Notes: generated by a model from the letters alone, not told the origin. DNA of 64,000 bases from Verrucomicrobiota bacterium (GCA_026398255.1 JAPLTG010000032.1:1-64000), one strand, 5' to 3'. Shown: positions 1-9,566, counted from the stretch's first letter. Program-made: numbers and translations.

Positions 1-399
1 GTAAATGGACCCGTTCAGGACGGTGTGGATCGCTTGGAGCAATTCGTCCCCATCCGCGGATTTCATGATGTAGCCCCGGGCGCCGATCTCGAGGGCGCGG
101 CGGGCGTAGGTAGATTCCGAATGCATCGAGAGCATGAGCACTGGGAGGTGGGGACAGCGGGCCGCGAGATCTTGCACAAGTTCAAACCCGCTCCGGCCCG
201 GCAGCGTGACATCGGAAATCACGAGGGCAGGGGAATGGGCGATGGCTGCCGATAAGCCTTCTGCGGCCGTGCCAGCCTCGCCACAGACCTCCAATTTCGG
301 GTCTGTCTCGATCATTTGGCGCACGCCCACCCGGGCAAGGGGATGGTCATCCACGAGCAGGATCCCGCTTTTGGGTTTTCTTCGGCTGGTCTTCTTCAT
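1..399 (-). CDS. NarL/FixJ-type response regulator, receiver domain only (cut by window edge)
   Basis: The reading frame runs from ATG at 399 to the left edge, giving 133 residues without a stop. It is a receiver domain: acidic pair D17-D18 in LLVDDHP, phospho-acceptor D63 in VISDVTLPG, and conserved lysine K113 in YIMKSADG. Receivers of this type normally carry a C-terminal LuxR-type helix-turn-helix, which would lie outside the window. The start codon overlaps the stop of the upstream sensor kinase by four bases (ATGA), so the two are translationally coupled and almost certainly form one two-component system. The target genes cannot be deduced from what is visible. Confidence 0.93.
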   Translation of the reverse strand, partial: MKKTSRRKPKSGILLVDDHPLARVGVRQMIETDPKLEVCGEAGTAAEGLSAAIAHSPALVISDVTLPGRSGFELVQDLAARCPHLPVLMLSMHSESTYARRALEIGARGYIMKSADGDELLQAIHTVLNGSIY

Positions 400-2045
400 T
401 TTTTAAAAGTGCAATGAACGCTGGTGCCGCTTCCATTGTGGGAGTTGACGCAGACGCTGCCGTGGATGAGGGCGGCGCGGTGTCTCATGATCGTGAGCCC
501 CATGCCGTTCCCTTCGCCTTTATTGACATTCTTGTTTTCGATTCCAGAGCCGTTGTCGGTGATCGTGAGGATGCCATCGCGTTTCTTGAGATGCAGGGCC
601 ACCCGGATGCGGGTGGCATGGCCGTGCTTGATGGCATTTTGGATCGCCTCTTGAGCGATGCGGAAGAGGTTCGAGGAAACCTCCGGGGAGAACTTGGTGG
701 AGGGTTCCGGGCACTCGAATTCACAATCGATCTCGAAAAGCGAGGCGGTGTCGGCGGCGAGTTGCTCCAGGGCCGTGGGCAGTTCCCCATTTTCGAGTTC
801 GATCGGGGCGAGGCCTCGCGAGAGCAAGCGGGTGTGGTGGATGGAACGCTGCACGGCTTGGACGATGGCGTGGAGCGAGGCCTGAACGGGGGAGCTTTTG
901 CCGAGGCGCTTGGCGATGGCTTGGATCGAGTAGAAAATCCCGGCGAGTTCCTGGCAGATGCCGTCGTGCAAATCGTGTCCGAGCCGTCGGTGCTCCCGCT
1001 CGCTGACTTTCACCAACTCGCGCTCGAGGTGCTTGCGGGTCGAGATCTCGTTTCCGAGTTCCTCGTTGATGTGGCGGAGGGTCGTCGTGCGGCTCAGGAC
1101 CATCTCCTCGAGATCCTGCTGGTTGCGAAGAAGGGCTTGTTCCACCTTCTCGCGGTCACTCACATCATTGAGGAAGCACAGGATCGATCGGCAGGTGACA
1201 TTCTCATCAACAAGGCCGGAGAGATACCACTCGCCGTGCGACACATTTCCGTTCCGGTGGATGAAGCGGGTGGTCACGAATCCACTCATCTGCGTGCAGT
1301 TTCCCACGGATTCGTAGGCTTCCTGAAAACGCTTACGGTCCTCGGGGTAAACCAGAGGCATGGGGGCTGTGAGGGGTTGGCCGTCGCGGAATTTCGGCGG
1401 GCCGAAAAACTCCTCCGCCCTGTGATTCCACGAAAGGCATTGCCCTTCGGAATCGAACTCGATCACGGCGAGAGGGGAGTTGTTCATGTGATAAAGCAAG
1501 CGCTGGCCGGCCTCGGCGAGTCCGCTTTCACAGATCCGGTGGCGGGTCAAATCCCGCACGGTGGCGATGATGGATAGCGCTTCGATGGTGTCATCGGATT
1601 CCGGGCATGCTCGCACCTCGTAGTGCTTCGCTCCATGGGGTGACTGGATGGTAAACTCCCGGCAGGTTGTCGTTCGAGCGACGATCGTGCTTTGAACGAG
1701 TTTTTTCCAGAATTCGCACATGGCCTCGGGCAAGCCGATCTCGCGGCAATTCTTGCCAATCAGAAACTCCGGCTTCGTCCCGAGAATTTCCTCGCTCCGA
1801 GGGTTGGCGTAGAGCAGGCAACCGTCCGCGCTGATTCTCAGGATGATGTCGGGTGAATGCTCGAGGATCGATCGGTGATTGGTTTTCTTGGAAGCAGGGG
1901 CCGGGACCTCTGCCTGGGTGAAATCGACCGGTCGAAAAATCTCCCCTTGGTGTAAGTCGATCATGCTACGAGGAGCGGGATGAGGAGTGATAGGATGAGT
2001 TAGGGAGGAGGTGGGGGATATTGATCCCATGCGTGGGGAATGCAT
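396..2045 (-). CDS. PAS-domain sensor histidine kinase, NarX/DegS-like (HisKA_3)
   Basis: This 549-residue soluble kinase has no membrane segment, so it probably senses a cytoplasmic signal. A first PAS domain lies near residues 60-170 (SPDIILRISADG) and a second near 185-310 (NNSPLAVIEFDSEG). A short coiled linker follows. The HisKA_3 dimerisation helix has the phospho-acceptor in LGHDLHDGICQEL. The C-terminal ATPase domain has an N box (EAIQNAIKHG), a G1 box (ITDNGSGI) and a G2-like GMGLTIMRHRA. The start at 2045 is supported by AAGGAGAG just upstream. It is coupled to the response regulator that follows. Confidence 0.93.
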   Translation of the reverse strand: MHSPRMGSISPTSSLTHPITPHPAPRSMIDLHQGEIFRPVDFTQAEVPAPASKKTNHRSILEHSPDIILRISADGCLLYANPRSEEILGTKPEFLIGKNCREIGLPEAMCEFWKKLVQSTIVARTTTCREFTIQSPHGAKHYEVRACPESDDTIEALSIIATVRDLTRHRICESGLAEAGQRLLYHMNNSPLAVIEFDSEGQCLSWNHRAEEFFGPPKFRDGQPLTAPMPLVYPEDRKRFQEAYESVGNCTQMSGFVTTRFIHRNGNVSHGEWYLSGLVDENVTCRSILCFLNDVSDREKVEQALLRNQQDLEEMVLSRTTTLRHINEELGNEISTRKHLERELVKVSEREHRRLGHDLHDGICQELAGIFYSIQAIAKRLGKSSPVQASLHAIVQAVQRSIHHTRLLSRGLAPIELENGELPTALEQLAADTASLFEIDCEFECPEPSTKFSPEVSSNLFRIAQEAIQNAIKHGHATRIRVALHLKKRDGILTITDNGSGIENKNVNKGEGNGMGLTIMRHRAALIHGSVCVNSHNGSGTSVHCTFKK

Positions 2046-2089
2046 GGCTCTCCTTTATTTCCTAAAAAAATGAGACCACAAGCTAATCC

Positions 2090-2782
2090 TCATGAGAAGA
2101 GTTGGTGGGTGTAGCTCGACTTCCAAGATTCCTTGCTCCGGTCCCCGTCGTGAGTGGCGATGGCGACAAAGCGAGCGCGCAGGTCGGCCGCGAAATCCTC
2201 GACCAATTCGAAGGCCGAAGACGCCGTGAGTGCTTCCTTTTCATCGCCTGGCCGCCATTCGTCGGGATTCTGGGAAGAAGAGGGGCGGAGAGCGCGTTGC
2301 AAATCGGAGGCGGCACTGAGGCGGTGGCTATCGATCGGGGGGTGGCAGAAAAAATCAATGCCGTTGAGAATGGTCTTTCGCCGAAGGTAGGCGGCCACCG
2401 AGATCGCGCTGGGTCCGACATGGTCGCTGAAAAGAGCGAAAAGCGCGGCGCGTCCGCTTTGGTCGAGTTGCAACCAAGACTCCACCCATTGGCGTAATGC
2501 GGATGGGATTGGCTCGCGACCGGAGGCCGAGACGATCACCACATCAGCGAGCGATGAGGCATGGACGGCAGAACGGCGCGAGTCGCCATCTTGGAGGATA
2601 TCCATTTTCCAGATGTTGACCCCGAGCGAGACCGACTCGCCGACTTCCCCGCGAAGAAACTCGCAGGCCCGGAGGGCCCGGGCGGCGGAGACGAGGTTTT
2701 CATAAACGATGACGATTTGAAATTTCCGGTGGCCGGGCTTCACGCCGGCGATGTCGCTGCATTGTTCGATCAGGTGGTCCAT
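2090..2782 (-). CDS. Hypothetical protein, 230 aa
   Basis: I do not recognise a family. The product is acidic to neutral, without signal peptide or membrane segment. The N-terminal part alternates beta-like and helical stretches (FQIVIVYENLVSAARALRACEF; VADVVIVSASGRE-like), which suggests a Rossmann-like fold. The C-terminal 60 residues are polar and may be flexible. It lies immediately upstream of, and in the same direction as, the kinase/regulator pair, with about 45 bases between its stop and the kinase start, so it may be co-transcribed with them. Confidence 0.6.
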   Translation of the reverse strand: MDHLIEQCSDIAGVKPGHRKFQIVIVYENLVSAARALRACEFLRGEVGESVSLGVNIWKMDILQDGDSRRSAVHASSLADVVIVSASGREPIPSALRQWVESWLQLDQSGRAALFALFSDHVGPSAISVAAYLRRKTILNGIDFFCHPPIDSHRLSAASDLQRALRPSSSQNPDEWRPGDEKEALTASSAFELVEDFAADLRARFVAIATHDGDRSKESWKSSYTHQLFS

Positions 2783-2998
2783 TGGGATGATGAATTTTTG
2801 GAGTGGATGGTTGGTCGGGAATTCCGCCGGCCCCGTGCCAGCATTTCCCGGGGAGAGTTATCTTTTCCCGAGGGCCGGCGATCTATGGGGTGTTGGCCCT
2901 AGTCTCGTGGAGGAAGGGCTTTTGAAGCGGGTCTGGAGGGGATTTTAGGCGATCACCCCATGGAGGCGGGGAGCAGGTGGGCTTATCGATGCCCGCCT

Positions 2999-3199
2999 AT
3001 GAAACAAAACCAATTCTTCGACCTCGAAGCGGAAGAGCAGTTGGAACTCTTCGATGTCATCCCCGACATGCCGCTGCCGGGTCTCCTCGATGATCCAGCC
3101 AATGAACCGCACATGGAATGGCTGAAGCGCCAGTCCAATGACGGACTCCGGATTTTTCTCCAAATCCTCGAAAACACTCAGGGGTTCCGCCGCTCATGA
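2999..3199 (+). CDS. Small hypothetical protein upstream of cfa, 66 aa
   Basis: A short acidic ORF starting MKQNQFFDLEAEEQ. An in-frame ATG exists at 2960, but the internal ATG at 2999 gives a more natural start. Its stop overlaps the ATG of the following cyclopropane synthase by four bases (ATGA), which argues that it is translated and coupled to that gene. It has no cysteines, signal peptide or known motif; the core (IPDMPLPGLLDDPANEP) is rich in proline and acidic residues. Function unknown. Confidence 0.55.
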   Translation: MKQNQFFDLEAEEQLELFDVIPDMPLPGLLDDPANEPHMEWLKRQSNDGLRIFLQILENTQGFRRS

Positions 3200-4377
3200 G
3201 CACCGCCACCGCACCCGCACCTGCGCCGCGTCTCAAACGCGGTGCCGCACCCGCCAAAGTCGCCCGCGCCGAAAAGATCGTCACGGATCTCTTCGCCGAG
3301 GCGGATATTCAAATCAATGGAGTCCGTCCCTGTGACATCCGCGTGAATGATTCGCGGTTTTTCGCGAGGGTTCTGGCGGAGGGAACGCTCGGCTTCGGCG
3401 AGTCCTACATGGAATCCTGGTGGGACTGCGACGACATCGAGGAGCTTTGCTACCGATCGATCCGCAGTCGCATATACGACCGCATCCAGCCGAGCTTCGG
3501 AGCGATCGTGGAAGTCGCCCTCTCGATCCTTCTGAACCTCCAAACCAAATCCCGCGCCCGGGTGGTGGCTCGGAAGCACTACGAACTCGGGAATGATTTT
3601 TTCGGATCAATGCTCGACCCCTCGATGCAATACTCCTGTGCCTATTTCCATGGCACGGCGGATCTCGCCACCGCGCAGGAAATGAAGATCGAACTCATCT
3701 GCCGCAAGCTGGGTCTGAGCCCCGGAATGCGGGTGCTCGACATTGGTTGTGGCTGGGGAGGCCTCGCCCAACACATGGCCTCGAACTACGGCTGCGAGGT
3801 GGTGGGGCTGACCATCTCCGAGGAGCAGTGCCGCTACGCCAACAACCTCTGTGCGGACCTGCCCGTGGATATTCGATTGCAGGACTACCGCGATGTGGAT
3901 GGCGTCTATGACCGCATCGTGAGCGTCGGAATGTTCGAGCATGTGGGGCCAAAAAATCACCTGACCTACATGAAAAAAGTCCGCCGTTGCCTCAAGCCAG
4001 ACGGGCTTTTTCTCCTGCACACGATCACCGCGAATGAAATCCGGCGGACATGCGACCGGTGGATTTCGAAATACATCTTCGCGAATTCCATGGTCCCAAC
4101 CGCCTCGGAAGTGCTCCAGGCGTCGGAGGGATTATTCGTCACCGAGGACCTTCACAACCTGGGATTATATTATGTGCCGACGCTCCGTGCGTGGGAGTCG
4201 GCGTTCATGAAATCCCGCGAGGAATTCCGTTTCCGCTACGGCGAGGAATTCGTCCGAATGTGGAGACTTTACCTACTGAGTTGCTCCGGCGCTTTCCGCG
4301 CACGAAGCCTGCAAGTTTTTCAATTCCTCCTCTCTCCTGAAGGCATGGAGGGCCACGAGCCACTTCGCTTCTCCTAA
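3196..4377 (+). CDS. cfa: Cyclopropane-fatty-acyl-phospholipid synthase
   Basis: A 393-residue SAM-dependent methyltransferase that adds a methylene bridge across the double bond of unsaturated acyl chains in membrane phospholipids. The N-terminal region matches the Cfa cap domain (ARVLAEGTLGFGESYMESWWD). The SAM-binding loop is VLDIGCGWGGLA near residue 185, followed by GCEVVGLTISEEQ and VSVGMFEHVG. Length is close to the usual 380-390. The C terminus (FRYGEEFVRMWRLYLLSCSGAFRAR) is the conserved family ending. A strong hairpin with a T tract follows within 60 bases. Confidence 0.95.
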   Translation: MSTATAPAPAPRLKRGAAPAKVARAEKIVTDLFAEADIQINGVRPCDIRVNDSRFFARVLAEGTLGFGESYMESWWDCDDIEELCYRSIRSRIYDRIQPSFGAIVEVALSILLNLQTKSRARVVARKHYELGNDFFGSMLDPSMQYSCAYFHGTADLATAQEMKIELICRKLGLSPGMRVLDIGCGWGGLAQHMASNYGCEVVGLTISEEQCRYANNLCADLPVDIRLQDYRDVDGVYDRIVSVGMFEHVGPKNHLTYMKKVRRCLKPDGLFLLHTITANEIRRTCDRWISKYIFANSMVPTASEVLQASEGLFVTEDLHNLGLYYVPTLRAWESAFMKSREEFRFRYGEEFVRMWRLYLLSCSGAFRARSLQVFQFLLSPEGMEGHEPLRFS

Positions 4378-4387
4378 ACCCAAACCC

Positions 4388-4440
4388 GCCGGTGGCGTGC
4401 CGAGGGGGTTCACCCCATACCGCGCCGCCGGCAATTTTTT
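4388..4440 (+). terminator. Rho-independent terminator-like hairpin between cfa and the glycan locus
   Basis: GCCGGTGGCG (4388-4397) pairs with CGCCGCCGGC (4423-4432) over ten positions with one G-U pair. The loop contains a second small hairpin (GGGG/CCCC), and six T follow at 4435-4440. It fits termination of cfa. However, only 12 bases separate the T run from the GTG start of the next gene, so it may also act as a control point for the glycan operon. Confidence 0.65.
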
Positions 4441-4452
4441 AAGATACCAACC

Positions 4453-6738
4453 GTGAAAATCAAAAATCCTGAATTCCGAATCCTCACGATCGCTGCAGCG
4501 GTCGCTTTCTCCATGCTCCCCGTCCAATCCGCTCCGCTCGAATCGGGACGGAGCAAGGCCACATTTGAACTCCCCTTGCTCCAATCCGGCGATGGCCGAC
4601 TCGAGGGCGTTCTGGCCGAGCGGGAGTTTTCCTTCCGCCTGCCCGAGCATGTTCAACTCGATCCGGGCAGCGAGATGGTTCTGGGCTTCCGCTCCTCGCC
4701 GCTCCTCCTCGATGTCTCGACATTTACTGTCACCATCAATGAGCGCCAAATCGTCAGCGCCCGGCTTGGACACGAGCCAAAGGGAGAGGAGAAACAAACT
4801 GAAAACTCCCTCGTCGTTCCGATCCCCGAGGGAGTGCTCCAAGCGGGCTGGAATCGACTCACCGTTCGCTGCCTTCTGCAAACCACCCAAACCCTCTGCC
4901 GCGATGTGGACAATCCCGCGGCTTGGATGGAATTCGGGCCGGAGTCAGTCGTTCGGGTGGCCTACACCAATTTGCCGCTCTTCACGGAAATCCAGCGTTT
5001 CCCAGACTCGATCACCGAGCCCGTCCTCATGCAACTCCCGGAGTTCCGCTCCCCCGCTAAAAAAACCAAGGCCGCACCCGTTGTCTCACTTTTGCTGCCG
5101 GAGGAGTCGGGGGACCCGGAACTCCGGTCCTTCCTCATCGCCGCGGCCCGGCTTGGGCAGACGGTTTACACCCCGCCAGAGGCCGTCTCTGTCGGTGACA
5201 TTGGCGAATTTTCGGAAGTCTGCGAGAGCCGCAACGGAGTGCTGATCGGCACGCGCGACCAGTTGGCGGAGCAACCTCTGCCGGGTCATATCAAGAAAGC
5301 CCTCTCGGAACTCCAGCCGGGGCAGGGATTCCTCGCCGAGTTGATCTACGGCCCGCCGGAAACCACCCAGCGCCGCTGGATCATTCTGAGTGGTGCCGAT
5401 GGCGCCGGATTGGAAAAGGCCGCCCTGACACTCGGCAGTGCCGTCGCCCTGCGGAGTGTGCCATCGAATCCCTGGATCATCGCCAAGGAGCCGGAGATCT
5501 CGCCGTTGGTGGAAAAAATCTCCCAGCCCGAGGTGGGGCCGCTGAAGCTCTCCTCGCTGGAAAATGGCGAAATCCTCCTGCGCGGAATCTTCCGGAATAG
5601 CACCTCGCGCCGAATCTCGTTTCCGCCAGGTTTTGAAACAACCGGCGCGGGTTATGTGGATTTCGATTTCACCCACGCCGATCAGCTCGAGAGAGCCTCC
5701 GCGTTCGATGCGCGCTTGAACGATGCGGTTCTGGGCAGCGTGGCACTCGCTCCCAATAATTCGGGTCGGGTCAAACAGCGTCTCTCGATCCCGGCTGGAA
5801 TCGTTGGCCGAGACCCTTCCTTGATGACGGTATCGAGCTATCTGGACATCGGAAGCGTGGATTGCGCCCACCGAAACGCGGAGCGGGCCTGGTTGAATAT
5901 CTCGGGCGAGACCGTGGTGGACCTCCGCACGACTCCCTTGAAGATCGACGACCTTTCGCGCTTGAACCTGCTCTGCCTGCGGGATGCCTTCCTTCGGCGA
6001 GCCGCTCTGCTGGTGCCCGAGGATTCGGATTCCACTCGCAACGATCTGATCAAAACGATCGGCATGCACCTGGGGTCTCGCCTGCCGGACATGCCGGTTC
6101 TTTGGCCACAAGTCGCGACCTTTGGCCCCGAAATTCCTCCCGAGCCGCATCGCGTCGAAAAACGCTCCGGCTTGGTGCTGGGGTCCGCCTTTCAGTGGCC
6201 CGAAGCTTTCGGAGAAAACAGCCGACTCATCGTTCAGGGTGGGGGAATCAACCGCGACGAAATAATCCTTCGCGGGGAGAAAGTGCCGGTCACTGATTTC
6301 GATCCCAATCTCAGCTTTGTGCAACTCGTGGCCTCGCCATGGACCGATGGGGAGTTTTTTGCCGCGATCGGGGGACTCGAGAACTACGGCGGCAACGCCA
6401 CGATCGCCCTCATCAACAATCCCGGGATTTTCGAGCAGCTGCGAGGCACCATCTCGGCGCTGGATGGCGACTCGCGCCTTCTCACCTACGATGTGAGGTC
6501 GGTCCACGAGGTTTCGCTTTCGGATAAGATGCGCTTGGCGTTTTCCCCTATCCGGCGCGTGGAGGATTTGGAGGCCAAAGAGATCAAGATTACCGAGGCG
6601 GGCTTGGCAGCCACGGCCTTGAATATCGGCATTGGCACGGGCGCCATGGCGCTTCTGGCGAGTTTGTTTCTCATTCAGCGGTTCGTCGTTCGTCGCCGCC
6701 ACAAAAATCATTCCGTCGAGAAGGGAGACGAACTGTGA
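4453..6738 (+). CDS. BcsB-like periplasmic subunit of an exopolysaccharide synthase
   Basis: A 761-residue exported protein that resembles BcsB, the periplasmic membrane-anchored partner of cellulose synthase. It has an N-terminal signal sequence (ILTIAAAVAFSMLPVQSA), a large carbohydrate-binding-like region, and a single C-terminal membrane helix (ALNIGIGTGAMALLASLF) followed by a basic tail. The BcsB-like segment GWNRLTVRCLL...CRDVDNPAAWMEFGPES lies near residues 135-175. No BcsA is adjacent; the glycosyltransferase of this operon is NfrB-like, so this subunit probably receives that glycan rather than cellulose. The GTG start lacks a clear ribosome binding site. The stop overlaps the next start by four bases (GTGA). 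Confidence 0.82.
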   Translation: MKIKNPEFRILTIAAAVAFSMLPVQSAPLESGRSKATFELPLLQSGDGRLEGVLAEREFSFRLPEHVQLDPGSEMVLGFRSSPLLLDVSTFTVTINERQIVSARLGHEPKGEEKQTENSLVVPIPEGVLQAGWNRLTVRCLLQTTQTLCRDVDNPAAWMEFGPESVVRVAYTNLPLFTEIQRFPDSITEPVLMQLPEFRSPAKKTKAAPVVSLLLPEESGDPELRSFLIAAARLGQTVYTPPEAVSVGDIGEFSEVCESRNGVLIGTRDQLAEQPLPGHIKKALSELQPGQGFLAELIYGPPETTQRRWIILSGADGAGLEKAALTLGSAVALRSVPSNPWIIAKEPEISPLVEKISQPEVGPLKLSSLENGEILLRGIFRNSTSRRISFPPGFETTGAGYVDFDFTHADQLERASAFDARLNDAVLGSVALAPNNSGRVKQRLSIPAGIVGRDPSLMTVSSYLDIGSVDCAHRNAERAWLNISGETVVDLRTTPLKIDDLSRLNLLCLRDAFLRRAALLVPEDSDSTRNDLIKTIGMHLGSRLPDMPVLWPQVATFGPEIPPEPHRVEKRSGLVLGSAFQWPEAFGENSRLIVQGGGINRDEIILRGEKVPVTDFDPNLSFVQLVASPWTDGEFFAAIGGLENYGGNATIALINNPGIFEQLRGTISALDGDSRLLTYDVRSVHEVSLSDKMRLAFSPIRRVEDLEAKEIKITEAGLAATALNIGIGTGAMALLASLFLIQRFVVRRRHKNHSVEKGDEL

Positions 6739-7967
6739 GGCTTGCCGCGTTGTTTCTAGGTTTTGCGTTAGCGGGAACGGCCTTGGCTGGCGGGAGCACC
6801 CTGCTGATCTACGATTCGCCTTCCAAACCGTTCTCGTTGCAGAACGAGATCGAGCCGATTGCGATCCTGCTGGCGCGCTTTGACCCCGCCATCGAACGCC
6901 GCATGGGGAGTGAAGTTCGTCTGGCGGACATGGAAAAAGCCTCCCGCATCGTGGTGGCTGGCATTGGAGGGTTTCCCGCCATGTCGGCCCCGTGCCTTGA
7001 GTATCTCGAGAAAACCAAAAAACCACTCGTGGGCATCGGAGCGGCGGCGACCCTGGCCATTCCAGATTCACCGCGTCCATCCAAGCCGTCCGAGTCGTTG
7101 CCCAAGGGACAACTCGTTTACCTCGGCAGGGAATGGCCCGCCCAGGTCGATCCGTATTTTCCGGCGGCCGTCGATTCCTCGCTGATCCTTGCTCGAATTC
7201 ATGGGGCGGATGGTGAAAAGGCGATTTGCTGGAGGTCTGGCAATCGTCTGGGATTTGCCGCGCTTCCTACGGCGCCTCCGCTCTCGATGGTTTTCTCGGA
7301 TGCGGTGATGGACCTCTTCTCCCCGGGAGTCAGCACCGCGCCGGGGATTCTTTTCATCGTTCGGGACTTCAATCCCTCGTGCTCGCCCGATTCCTTTCGG
7401 AGGTTGGTGGATTATTTTTCCCACGACCGAATTCCCTTCGCGGTGACGGCGCAGATGCGAGACCTCCCCGAGGGAACCACCCCCATGCCACGTGAGGAAT
7501 TTCTCGCGGCGCTCCGATATGCCGAATCGCACGGCGGAAGGATTTTCGTCCGGGGAGGCGAGGGGCTCAAGGAGGCCGAGAAATTCGCTCCCGTGAAGCC
7601 CTGTGGAATCGAGGAACCCGACCAACCGGACACGACGGCCATTCAAATTGGGCGCCCGACATTTGCCCGAACGCCGGATGATCCAATCAGTCCGTTTTTC
7701 ATCCATGCCCCGATGCGTCTCGCGGGCGGGGGGTGGTTGTGGCCGGCCAATGTGCGCGGGGGATTGGATGGGAACCTTGTCTCCTCCATCCGCACGCAAG
7801 TCCGGGACATCATTCCATTCCGTGGAGCTGTCGCGGGTGTCGTGATCCCGGCCTGGCTTCCCTTCCAATCCATGCGCGCCCTAGCCGATGCCGCCCGATC
7901 CTTTGGCATCGCCCCCATCGACCCTCTCACCGCAGTTCCTGAACCCCTTTCGCAACATCATCCATGA
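6735..7967 (+). CDS. DUF2334-type (polysaccharide deacetylase-like) secreted protein
   Basis: A 410-residue protein with a signal peptide (RLAALFLGFALAGTALAG) and a GTG start overlapping the upstream stop. The middle part, ILFIVRDFNPSCSPDSFRRL then VDYFSHDRIPFAVTAQMRDL, matches the DUF2334 pattern. In that family a metal-dependent deacetylase-like fold carries an Asp in place of the usual deacetylase motif. The first 170 residues resemble a Rossmann-like regulatory half. Embedded between BcsB-like and NfrA-like genes, it may modify the exported glycan, for example by removing N-acetyl groups; this is inference. Catalytic residues cannot be confirmed by eye. Confidence 0.65.
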   Translation: MRLAALFLGFALAGTALAGGSTLLIYDSPSKPFSLQNEIEPIAILLARFDPAIERRMGSEVRLADMEKASRIVVAGIGGFPAMSAPCLEYLEKTKKPLVGIGAAATLAIPDSPRPSKPSESLPKGQLVYLGREWPAQVDPYFPAAVDSSLILARIHGADGEKAICWRSGNRLGFAALPTAPPLSMVFSDAVMDLFSPGVSTAPGILFIVRDFNPSCSPDSFRRLVDYFSHDRIPFAVTAQMRDLPEGTTPMPREEFLAALRYAESHGGRIFVRGGEGLKEAEKFAPVKPCGIEEPDQPDTTAIQIGRPTFARTPDDPISPFFIHAPMRLAGGGWLWPANVRGGLDGNLVSSIRTQVRDIIPFRGAVAGVVIPAWLPFQSMRALADAARSFGIAPIDPLTAVPEPLSQHHP

Positions 7968-9559
7968 AATTCTTCCTTCCCTGTATTCTGGCTGCCGCCA
8001 GCCTTCACGCCCAACCGCTCGAGCTTCTCGAGCAGGCCAACATTCTCTCCAACGAGGGATCGCACGCCGCCGCCGCGGATCTTCTCAAGCAAGCCAGCTC
8101 AGCCGATCCCGGCAATGAGGCGTTATCATTCCGATTGGCGAGTGCCTTGGTTTTCAGTCGCCGCCACACCGAGGCGAGGGTCCTTTTGGATCGTCTCTCG
8201 AAATCCTGGAATCCAGAAATGGCCGCGATGGCCGCATCGAGCCTGACGGCCCTGGATCGGGCCGAAGAGGTGGAGCGCGCCGCCAAGGCAAAACCTCCCA
8301 GCGCCGCGCAGTTGCAGGCCCAGCGGGACTATCTCGAAAGGAAAGCCCGGATGGACCGCCGGCAGACTGTTTATGATCTCCTCGCCAGCGGAGAAGATTC
8401 AAAAGCTCTGACTGCGATCGAGTCTTTGGAGCGGAAAAACGAGGCGACGCCCGATTTGTTGCAGGAAAAAGCGGGGATCCTTGGGCGGATGGGGCGCACC
8501 AGCGAGGCCCTCGCGATTTTGAGTCGATTGGCGGAGTCCGGAAATTCCTCCAAGGAAACCCAACTCCAACTCGCCTCCCTGCTCATGAAGGAGGGAAAGA
8601 CTCGGGAGGCATTTCAAATTTGGAGCGGCCTCCGCGAGCAATACGGTGATGCCCCGGAGGGCCGGCAAGCAGCAATGGAGATCGACGCCCTGGCGGCTCC
8701 CTACAATCTCGATCGCTGGTCGTGGGGGGAACTCGATCTCTACGCGAGCTATCTCCAGCGGTTCAATATCGGGGTGGCCAATGGACGCCTTCGCCAAGGA
8801 ACTTTTGTGCCCGGAGCACGGTGGATCGAGCCCTTCGTGCAGGCGGATTTCAGTTTGGACTCCGATCCCTACGGCAACGGAGCCGAGGGATTATCGACGA
8901 TCTACAACGAAAACCTCGCAGGCTTCCACGCCGGCGCGAGGATTCGGCCATTCGCCACGCAGTCGTTCACCCTTTATGCGCTGGGTGGAATTCAAAAAGA
9001 CCTTCGAGGAACCGAGCAACATCGGGGGCAGTGGTTTTGGGAACTCATCACGGGTGTCAATGGATTCTGGGCGTGGGGCCCCGGAAAGGAATGGGCATTT
9101 TCCGACCTGCAAGCCATCGCGCCGGGAGGTCTTCCGGTGATTCCCCAATCCGTCGCCAACTGGATGCCAAATACCTGGAGTCCAGCCCAACTGAGGTGGG
9201 ATTGGTTTGTGGAGGCTGGAGGCGACGCGGCCTACTACACCCGGCTTGCCGACTGCATTGCCTACGGGCAATCGCGGCAAGGAATCCGCTTCGCGCAGTT
9301 CGGCAAGGCGGCGGCTCTTGATGCGTATGCTTTCGAAAACCTGACGATGGATACCGAGGGAAACTACTACGACAATTACTTCGAGGCCGGCCCGGGAATG
9401 CGCTTCGTCACCTCGCCGGTCGGCGCGGCGGTCTTTACCACCAGCGTCGAATATGTCGTCGGCAGTTATCTGGGCAGGAATGAGGGGGACACGCGAGGTG
9501 ACCTCGACACCGCCTACTCGGATTTCCGAATCACCGCCTCGCTATCCCTTCGCTGGTAA
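7964..9559 (+). CDS. NfrA-like outer-membrane TPR/beta-barrel protein
   Basis: A 531-residue protein with a signal peptide (KFFLPCILAAASLHA), about 230 residues of tetratricopeptide helices (repeated A-A-L-L and alternating E-A patterns up to about residue 240), then a C-terminal part rich in aromatic residues and beta strands. It ends in ASLSLRW, a terminal aromatic typical of barrel proteins. This order (TPR then barrel) is that of NfrA, the outer-membrane glycan exporter that N4 phage uses for adsorption, and of PgaA. The next gene is NfrB-like, which supports the call. E. coli NfrA is considerably longer. It starts in an ATGA overlap with the preceding gene. Confidence 0.78.
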   Translation: MKFFLPCILAAASLHAQPLELLEQANILSNEGSHAAAADLLKQASSADPGNEALSFRLASALVFSRRHTEARVLLDRLSKSWNPEMAAMAASSLTALDRAEEVERAAKAKPPSAAQLQAQRDYLERKARMDRRQTVYDLLASGEDSKALTAIESLERKNEATPDLLQEKAGILGRMGRTSEALAILSRLAESGNSSKETQLQLASLLMKEGKTREAFQIWSGLREQYGDAPEGRQAAMEIDALAAPYNLDRWSWGELDLYASYLQRFNIGVANGRLRQGTFVPGARWIEPFVQADFSLDSDPYGNGAEGLSTIYNENLAGFHAGARIRPFATQSFTLYALGGIQKDLRGTEQHRGQWFWELITGVNGFWAWGPGKEWAFSDLQAIAPGGLPVIPQSVANWMPNTWSPAQLRWDWFVEAGGDAAYYTRLADCIAYGQSRQGIRFAQFGKAAALDAYAFENLTMDTEGNYYDNYFEAGPGMRFVTSPVGAAVFTTSVEYVVGSYLGRNEGDTRGDLDTAYSDFRITASLSLRW

Positions 9560-9566
9560 TCACGCC

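Noticed and set aside
414-1577. A plus-strand 387-codon frame opposite the histidine kinase
   Set aside because: Valine/aspartate/glycine-rich mirror of the kinase with no domain; the kinase has all family motifs and a good ribosome binding site.
5086-7080. A 664-codon minus-strand frame opposite the BcsB-like gene
   Set aside because: Arg/Gly/Gln-rich shadow of high-GC coding DNA; the plus strand has a signal peptide and family motifs.
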